64,000 nucleotides of DNA from Sternotherus odoratus (lineage: Eukaryota > Chordata > Testudines > Kinosternidae): the NCBI GenBank assembly GCA_032164245.1, contig JAVMKO010000010.1, positions 45,282,848 to 45,346,847 of the forward strand. Reading direction: 5' to 3'. Positions within the stretch are counted from its first letter, which is position 1; every line of letters begins with the position of its first letter. The notes below the pieces were generated by a model. The model worked only from the letters and a program-made list of their open reading frames with translations. It was not told the origin of the DNA and ran no database searches. The position numbers were made by a program, and so were the translations under genes. Shown one piece after another: positions 21,773 through 64,000 of the stretch.

Positions 21773-24700
21773 ACCGAGCACGCCCCCTCCCAGGCTGTCC
21801 CCAACAATACACGCCGTGGGCAGCCCAGGGTCCAAATGCCGGGCAGTTATCAAGATCGGCTTGTGGGGCCTGTTAACCAGAACACTTTGTCCACCCTGCT
21901 ATAGGCAAAACGCCCTTTTCTCCATCAGATGGGAGCCGAGGGGCTCTGCTGACACAGCCATCGCCATGGAGATCCCGAGAGGCATGAAAGCATCACTCAG
22001 CGTTTCCCATGCCAATGTAATGGAACCTTCTTCGTGTGATCGCTCATGTCTCCTCACTGAGTCCAGACATCACTGCGGCCGCGTCGAGGGTCCAGCCATG
22101 CTGAGATGACTGTGTACAAAGGGAAAACCAACCAGAGGCCAGCTCCTATCAATACCTGACCTCAGCGTCGTATTGCTTTTCCAGACCCTTAGCAAAGACC
22201 CAGCAGTCTCTTCTCCCACCAGTGAAATGCAGCCAGCTCTGGGGAGGATGCGGAGGCGGAGGGGTGGCAGCTGTTCAGCAGTGCACAGCAATGCCCCACA
22301 CCAGATCCGGACAAGAGATGAACGCCTCAGAAGGGATGTAGATGGACAGAATGTGAGCATCCAAGCGGGAACACAGCCACCCTGCACTTATGGAAATTGC
22401 CCCAGGATTTTTAATTCCCAGCGATGGTCGGATCTTAGTCTTAGATCTCATCCAAGAGACAGCCCCGTAATATGGTGCTGGGCATGGGTGTGGCCCAGAG
22501 ATGGAGGAAAGCGGTCTGTGTCCTGCAAATACTACTTCTGATAACTCCCACTTTCCCAGGAAGGGCTCCCCTCCGAATACCGAACTAAGCAAACCCGACG
22601 GAGCTAACACCAGCCCAGCCCAAGGTGCTGTAGCCGCAGCCAGGAAAGACTCTTGGATTCTGTTTCCAACCTGAGGTGCAAATGACAATTGCAGTTAGTT
22701 TTCCCAGTGAAATGACCATGAATGGAATTCACCATGGACACTTAATTCTTCCCCGGAGAGAGGAGGAGGAGGGCTGGGGGAAGGAGGTCCTCATAACGCA
22801 GTCCAGGCCTACAGTCTAGCATTGTGAAGTGCTCTTTGAAATGTCAACCATGCCTGTGTACCAGACGGTGGTGTACCCTGGTCGTAGAGGGTCAAGCTTA
22901 CCCCTGCCATGGGGCTGGGCTTGATGAGTAACTTAAGGAACAATAACAGCATAGAAACCTGCACTTCAGCTTTCTCCCCAGGTCGGATTGTTCCTAGGGC
23001 TCCCTGCAGGGTCTCATTGGCTCTGCCCCCAGTTCCCTCTCCCTAGAGGGCCACCCCACCTCTCGGAGTCCGATGAAGTTCAAAACCGGCATGTGCCGCA
23101 GTGAATCAGCAATTCGTGCAGGGCTCTAACCTGGCTAACGGGGCAGGTCAACAGACGATCCCTGCCTCTTTGTTGAGCCCTAGCCCCAGCTACATTCCCC
23201 TGTGCTGCCAAACACCCAAACCAAACAACCTGATCTAATCGGGAAGGAGAAGTGGACAGTTACACTGGACAGAAACAGCAGCGGTGCCTTTCCCCGGCAC
23301 AGCTCTTCCTCTGAAACGGCCTCAAGCGTAAAGCGCCTTGGAGAGGCTGGCTGCTGGGGCTGCAGCCTAAAACCACTGCAATAAGCCTCCTGCTCCAGTA
23401 TAACAGGTACCCACTGCATCCACTCTGGCCTCGGGAAGCCACGGGACTGTGTGGAGAGGGGAGTGTGGAGGCTCTGTGTGGGCGGGTGGGTTAGATCAGG
23501 TGCCTCCATAATAACCTGTGCGTGGTACTGAAGTTGGCTAGAGCGATGCTGCATCTCTCTTGTGAACGTGAGGCCTGTGTCTCTTGCAGCTGGAACGTTT
23601 CAAATAAAGAAGGAAACGATCAAACGGGTCTGTGGGTAAGGCGCAAACTGCCAAGTAAACAGCAAAAATAGGAACAGGGAGGGGAGATTTTTAAGATGAT
23701 TTCAGCTTGACAGGGACAGCATCTGCTTGACGTTTAGTCAGTTTCAGGACGCGATGTTGAAAGCCTTTAGGCTCCGGCCCCAGCCGACCCGGGGGTTTTT
23801 TATAGCCAAGTATTTTCCATTTTAAAAGACATTGTTTTCTTTTGTTGCTGGATGACAATCTCACCCAGGTAGTCCAGGAAAATGACTGTTGTGGAACGTT
23901 GAAATTGATGCTGCACAGAGTGCTGTCAAATGGACACTGGACACAGAACTGGGAAAACAGAAAATCCTCATTTCTGGCTAATCGCTCGCCGTTATGGAGA
24001 CATTAGCTGCCACTTCTAGCAAGCAGGTAAAACAGTCAAGAGAAAAGTGATGGGTTTAAATTGAGCGCGTCCCTTTAGTCATCTAAGGTGTTAGCAACGT
24101 GCCCAAGGAGTGGTGTCTGTTTTAACATTGACCGTCGTGTTACACTTTCCATCATGTTTACAAGCTTGAGGGTCATTTTATTCCTAGAATCAAAAGTCCA
24201 GTCAGAGGCATGTTCCAACCCCAAGAACATATGGTCATAGGCTAGCTCCCCCGCCAAAGACCTCATCCTGCAAGGTGCTGGGTGGGTCCCTTTAACTCCT
24301 GTGAATGTCAGTGGGAAGTGAAGGCACCTGGTACTTCCAGAAATTGCTCAGCACGGTGCAGAATCAAGCCCTAAGTCGCGTCACTGGCGGGTGTTCGTCA
24401 GGTGCCCCGTGTGGCCCATCAGGGACATGATTCATTGATGTGTCAGCAATGGGGGAAGATCATCAGGATGGAAACTGAGACTGACCCAAAGGACGTGGGG
24501 CTTTTAGTCACCGTCACTCCGGCTCTGCCGCTGCTTTTCTCCTCTTTATTCCTCTTCTCAGCGGCACCAGCTGGGCTCCCCAACAGCTATTTTGCTCCGG
24601 TCCCCACATCCTGCCCTGCCCTGGAGGCAGCACCTCTTCTCCTATACGTTTATGAAACAGTCTGCGTTCTCTAGTTCCCCCATTGGCTTGGTCTTGCAGC

Positions 24701-26689
24701 TTAAAGGCAGAGCATGGCAATGCAGTGGGCTATAGCCACTGGGAGTGCTGGCCAGCTCCAGGTGTCTCACTCCTAGCTCTCTCACCTCATGGGCCCAGGT
24801 CAACGTCTCCTGGGTGTTTAAGTGCAGCTTAGCGTGGCCCCTCCGGAAGTGTTTGTGGCTGTGGGAAAGTGACCCCCCGCCTTGAGGAGCTGTGCCATCC
24901 AAGGAGCCACACCCAGAACTGCTCTGAGGATTCGACAGCCTGCTATGTCCTGGTGGCCTCCACTAAGAGAGGCTGATCTGTGGTTCTCATGATCTGTGGT
25001 TTTCATGTCCATGGCAGACAAGATCAGGCAGCCGCAGCCGAGCACAGATTTCTCTGCCCATAACATCCCAGTGACTCACATGACAAGCCATGATTTATAT
25101 GTGCGTGAGGCCTTAGCGTGTGGCCCACGTTCTCAGAGACTGGTACAAAGAGCAGAACACAGCAGAGAAGGGCTATGGAGCATCTTACAGCAGCGGCACA
25201 AGGGGCAGGGGAGGGGATCTGAAGGGAGAGGAGACAGGTACACAGATTCTTAACAGTAACTAGAACTGGTGGGGGAAAATTAGCCAACCTATTGGAAAAG
25301 GCTGTTTTATTTAAACCAAAATGTCATGTGAAATTGTTGCATTTTGGCTACGTTTTGTTTAGAAAAAAATGGAGAGGGGTGAATGTTCCTGCTTCAACAC
25401 TTTGGGGAATGAAACATTTCAGCTTGCATGTTAAATATGATTTTTTGTTTCAAAATGAATGTATTGAAAACTTTAAAAGGAGTCAAAATTGAAACTAAAC
25501 CAATGTCTCCAAGTGCACTGTTGTGATGAGCCTGTTTGGAATTTCATTTTGTGAACAATTTTGATGATTTTGTCCAATTTGGGATCCCCCTCCCCCGAAA
25601 ATTTTTTCTCAACATTATTCAGTGGCTGGAAAATCCATCTTCCAACCAGCTCCCTGGGTCTTGTTGCAACCGCACCTCTGTCTGGTGTGATCGGTGAACA
25701 TTGGCTGACTTCAGTCACCAGGTTGGACTTGAGGATTGCTGCCCAGTCTGCGCCTGATGTGGGATTGGAGGGTGACGTGCGGGGCCCTTTGCAGACACAC
25801 CTCACTGCGGACCACAGGCCAGAGTGTTTTTCAAGGGAGTACTGGGAGCCTGCTCTTACAGGCAGGGGGCATCAAGGAGGATTTCACCTCTTGAGCCATT
25901 CAAGCTGGGGGGTGGGTACTCTGCGGGCTCAGATGTTTCAGCCACAGTCAGATTTCATGCTGTGCCATGCCTGAGCCCAACCTCCCCGACACTCAGAGCA
26001 GAGAAGCTGCACCGCAGTGCTGAGGCCGAGTGTAGAAATGGCTTAAGCCAAACCAGTTTCTTTCGGGCAAGAGGAGCATCCTCATCCGCTGCTGCATCCC
26101 CTTGGTGTGATCTGAGCGATGGCGCCTGGAACGTGCCTCCTCATCGAGGTGTTGTCCCCCAGCCCTTCCAATGGGCTCCACTTTGGAATGTCTGGCCTCA
26201 GCTTCGCCGGAACCTCCCTCCTCCCACAGTTACAAGTTGGCCTGTCCTCCAGCTCAGCCCTGCCTGGACACCTCTGCCGGGTGCTTTGCCCTCTCTCTCT
26301 TTTTGACACTTGCAGTTCCTTCCCCAAGGCCCAGCTCTCCAGAACCCAGAAGGTGCAGAATTCTGCTGCTGCTTGCTGCCATCCAAAAGGGAACCGCCCT
26401 CATTCACTGCAGGATCCAATTCAAAATTGTCCTGTTTGTTTAAAAAGCCACCTGGAGACTCGCTCTAGCCAATCTCATGGCCCTTCTCTTTCCATTCCGC
26501 TACCCCGACCCAACTCTCTTCCCTTCTCGAAAACCTTCCTGCTGAGATTTGGTCCTGCCACACAGATTGGCCACACAGAGCACAGGTGACCCAGTGCGTG
26601 AGACCATGTCTCCTGTGAGGGGCTGGCTCCAGTGACTATACCAGCTGACTTCTAGGTACTAACTCCAGGAGTTCTGCTTCAGCTCAAGG

Positions 26690-27090
26690 ACCAATATAAG
26701 GTTGATGATTTATGGGCTTCCAGACTCCCGGGCCAGCTGACTCCCTGTGAATCGGAAGGCAACCTTGGGAGTCAGCTGATCTGGGAGTCTGAACCCCTGG
26801 GTTCTTGGCACCACATGGTGGAGATGCCCTGGAGCCACGGCCCCTGTAAGCTGGTCCCAAGACTTCCAGGCTCCCAGCTCCATGGAGAAGTGCAGAGCTG
26901 GGAATCAAGCCCTGGCTAGTGTTGGGGCTCCCAGGGCTTCCAGGTGCCCTGTTCCACTGCAGGAAGCTTGGTAGAGCTTTGCCAATCCTGAGAGCCCTGG
27001 CTCCAGTTGGGGCTCCCAGGGATGGCTAGGACCCTGTCATGGAGAAAAGAGACTCACCCAGGGCTCTGTGTGGTAAGGAGCCTTGATAGC
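26690..27090. repeat. Degenerate interspersed repeat ('ggggctcccagggcttccag' type)
   Basis: Recurring words 'gggctcccaggg', 'cttccaggc' and 'gggagtcagctg' in a GC-rich block, followed at 27240-27310 by the AT-rich 'gaaaatttcc' type. It looks like an old DNA-transposon-derived repeat. The class is uncertain. Confidence 0.4.
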
Positions 27091-27779
27091 CATAGGCTCC
27101 CCAGCCCTGTGGCACTCTTCACAGCAGGCTGCCCCAGCCAGAGCTGTGGACTTTGGAACCCAGAATGAAAGCAGCCTGCTTGGAAACCATCTGTAAACCT
27201 GCCTGTGTTTTGGTGAAAGGTTTGTTGACTCTGTAATGAGTTTGACAGAACATTTCGCCCCCTCAGACTGTTTTTTTTCTGACAAAACTAAGTTTCTTCT
27301 GAAAATTTCCAACTGCTGCTATTACCAAGTGCTAGAGGCTTTTTTGGAGCTAAAGATCCTGGTTTCCATCTTTGCTGATCATTGAAATGTCTGTGGCCAT
27401 AGCTTGTTACAGTGTTTCCCCCCATCTGCCTTCCTGCCTGAACTTCTCAGTTTCTCTTCCTTGACTGTTGTTTTGGTTTCTTGGACAGTGTATTATGTAA
27501 CTCTGCCAAGTGCTCGGGGTCGGTGAAGATACTCTGCAAAACACAGTTGTATTGAACTGTACTGCACAGATGATGCAGAAGAAAACTGTTGCGATAATTT
27601 ATAACATTGCTGCTTGTGAGATCTGATTTGTACAGTAAAGAAGAGCAAAAGAAAATGCATCAAATGCCCCCAACTCTTCCAGCCGAGACAAGAGCATTTT
27701 CTTTAGTCCTAGTTTTGTGTGTTCTGCTGGGCTCTTGACATGCCCTAACAATTACTTTCTGCTGGATTCACTGAAGACC

Positions 27780-27985
27780 TGATCTTGGGTTGCCATATGG
27801 TACTAAAGGATCATACACAACATGGGGACTGTAGTCCTGGTTCGGAGCTGTTACACCAATATGAATCTGGAGTAACTCCACTGAGGTCAGGGAAATCTCT
27901 CCAGATTTACTTTCCACCCCCTCTCAGGGGTGTTACTTTGGATTTACACCAATGTAACAGACATCAAAATCAGGCCCCCTCTCTG
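27780..27985. repeat. Old palindromic MITE fragment
   Basis: Carries 'ttacaccaatatgaatctgg', 'gtaactccactgaggtcagg' and 'ggatttacaccaatgtaac', closing with 'caaaatcaggcccc'. These are hallmarks of a widespread old sauropsid non-autonomous DNA element. Confidence 0.45.
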
Positions 27986-28475
27986 TAGGATTTTCTGAAG
28001 GGTCTTGAAACTGGTTGACATAGTTTCAGAGACTGAAATGCTGTTGGCTTTGTTCCTGATGTAGTGTGATTAACGTTACTGAAATTACATCTGAAATGAA
28101 TTTGGTCCATGATTATTTGAAGGAATTATGCCAGGTACACACACACAACACAAGCCACACACGAAGGGGGAAATTCTGTGTTCCTAAGTCAAGCAAACGT
28201 CCCATTCACTCAAACTAGAGGCCTGGGTGCGTAAGGCCTGCAGAATAGCACATGCATAGTCCCATTGGGTCAGTGTGTTCCACTTGATCTCCTTGGGGAA
28301 CACATCCCTTTAATCTACCTCTGCTGTACAGCATGTCTGGGTGCTACTCTGGACCAGGCATTGCACGGCTCCCATTGACCCACCCGCGTGCACACACACA
28401 ACGGAAGGAGGTTACACAGACACCCACGCTACACCACAGGCACCCTCCGCGCGCGCCTACGGGGGAAGCAGCCGG

Positions 28476-28494
28476 ACTACAACACCCATGATGC
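28476..28494 (+). promoter_or_regulatory. ZNF143/THAP11-type site (ACTACAA...CCCATGATGC)
   Basis: ACTACAACACCCATGATGC resembles the ACTACAANTCCCANNATGC promoter element bound by ZNF143 and THAP11/HCFC1, with one mismatch in the spacer half. It lies about 160 bases upstream of the conserved start codon. Confidence 0.6.
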
Positions 28495-28531
28495 AACGCT
28501 CCCATGGGCTCGGCGGCCGCCGTAGCTCCCT

Positions 28532-28541
28532 GTCACGTGAG
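28532..28541 (+). promoter_or_regulatory. CLEAR-like E-box (TFEB/TFE3/MITF)
   Basis: GTCACGTGAG differs from the CLEAR consensus GTCACGTGAC at the last base only. CLCN7 is a lysosomal gene of the type controlled by TFEB through this element. Confidence 0.7.
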
Positions 28542-28565
28542 CGGCGGCGCTGCCTGCCCCACGGG

Positions 28566-28575
28566 GTCACATGAG
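28566..28575 (+). promoter_or_regulatory. Second CLEAR/M-box-like E-box
   Basis: GTCACATGAG has a CACATG core with the CLEAR flank, 34 bases after the first site. The ATG inside it is the upstream in-frame start at 28571. Confidence 0.5.
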
Positions 28576-28654
28576 CCGCCCGGAGCCCGATGCGGAACGC
28601 GACGCGGAGCCCCGAGCGGCAGCCGCCCCCGCCGAGCGCCCCCGGCCCGGCCGC

Positions 28655-63892
<35,238 letters not shown>

Positions 63893-64000
63893 GTAAGAGC
63901 CCAAGAGATGCTAAATAAAACAAAATCCCTCAGTATTATCACGGGTTGTGTTCAGGTTGGGGCCGATTAACTGAACCAAAGGGCGTTCCTTTTGTTCCTG

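Larger units (their letters stand above)
21773..28440. other. Intergenic region between PTX4 and CLCN7
   Basis: Contains the PTX4 3' UTR; no canonical poly(A) signal lies near the stop, and the first clear AATAAA is at 23603-23608. No conserved exon is visible. AT-rich old repeat material lies at about 25300-25650, a GGGCTCCCAGGG-type repeat at 26690-27090, and a MITE-like piece at 27780-27985. The rest shows nothing I can name. Confidence 0.55.

Overview
The window is nuclear DNA of a vertebrate, most likely a hidden-necked (cryptodiran) turtle. Genes are split into short exons by GT-AG introns. The non-coding DNA holds sauropsid repeats: several CR1-like LINE tails, a tRNA-headed SINE with a CR1 tail of the tortoise PolIII/SINE type, families of small TA-flanked and hAT-like DNA transposons, and a solo LTR. 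There are no operons, phage, plasmid or CRISPR features. The species call rests on recognising repeats and is an inference.

Four protein-coding genes can be read, in this order. (1) The last two coding exons of a DNase I family gene, best called DNASE1L2, + strand (504-594, 1358-1411). (2) A complete ECI1 (mitochondrial enoyl-CoA delta-isomerase 1), - strand, seven coding exons from 10309 down to 2474, 297 residues. Its 3' end meets that of DNASE1L2 tail to tail. (3) A complete PTX4 (pentraxin 4), + strand, three exons (15004-15123, 16897-17713, 21132-21772), 525 residues. (4) The first 14 coding exons of CLCN7 (lysosomal Cl-/H+ exchanger ClC-7), + strand, from 28655 to 63892; the gene runs off the right edge. 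All exon phases join cleanly and no coding exon shows a disabling lesion.

Layout: 1-2.1 kb DNASE1L2 end; 2.1-10.3 kb ECI1; 10.3-15.0 kb intergenic, starting with a long CA-rich repeat field that surrounds the ECI1 CpG island; 15.0-21.8 kb PTX4; 21.8-28.4 kb intergenic; 28.4-64 kb CLCN7, whose first intron is about 16.5 kb and full of repeats. The CLCN7 promoter carries a ZNF143/THAP11-type ACTACAA element and two CLEAR-like E-boxes (GTCACGTGAG and GTCACATGAG), which fits TFEB-type control of a lysosomal gene. The ECI1 start codon lies inside a YY1-type AAGATGGCGGC motif.

The genes are not a pathway. DNASE1L2 digests DNA, ECI1 acts in mitochondrial beta-oxidation of unsaturated fatty acids, PTX4 is a secreted pentraxin, and CLCN7 supplies chloride/proton exchange to lysosomes. 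Their order is a conserved-synteny signal: in human 16p13.3 DNASE1L2-ECI1 and PTX4-CLCN7 are two separate pairs, and here they are adjacent. I found no undescribed biological system. The items most worth a second look are a pogo-like MITE family with variable GC-rich cores, a GC splice donor in ECI1, a changed dileucine layout in ClC-7, and the repeat field around the ECI1 promoter.
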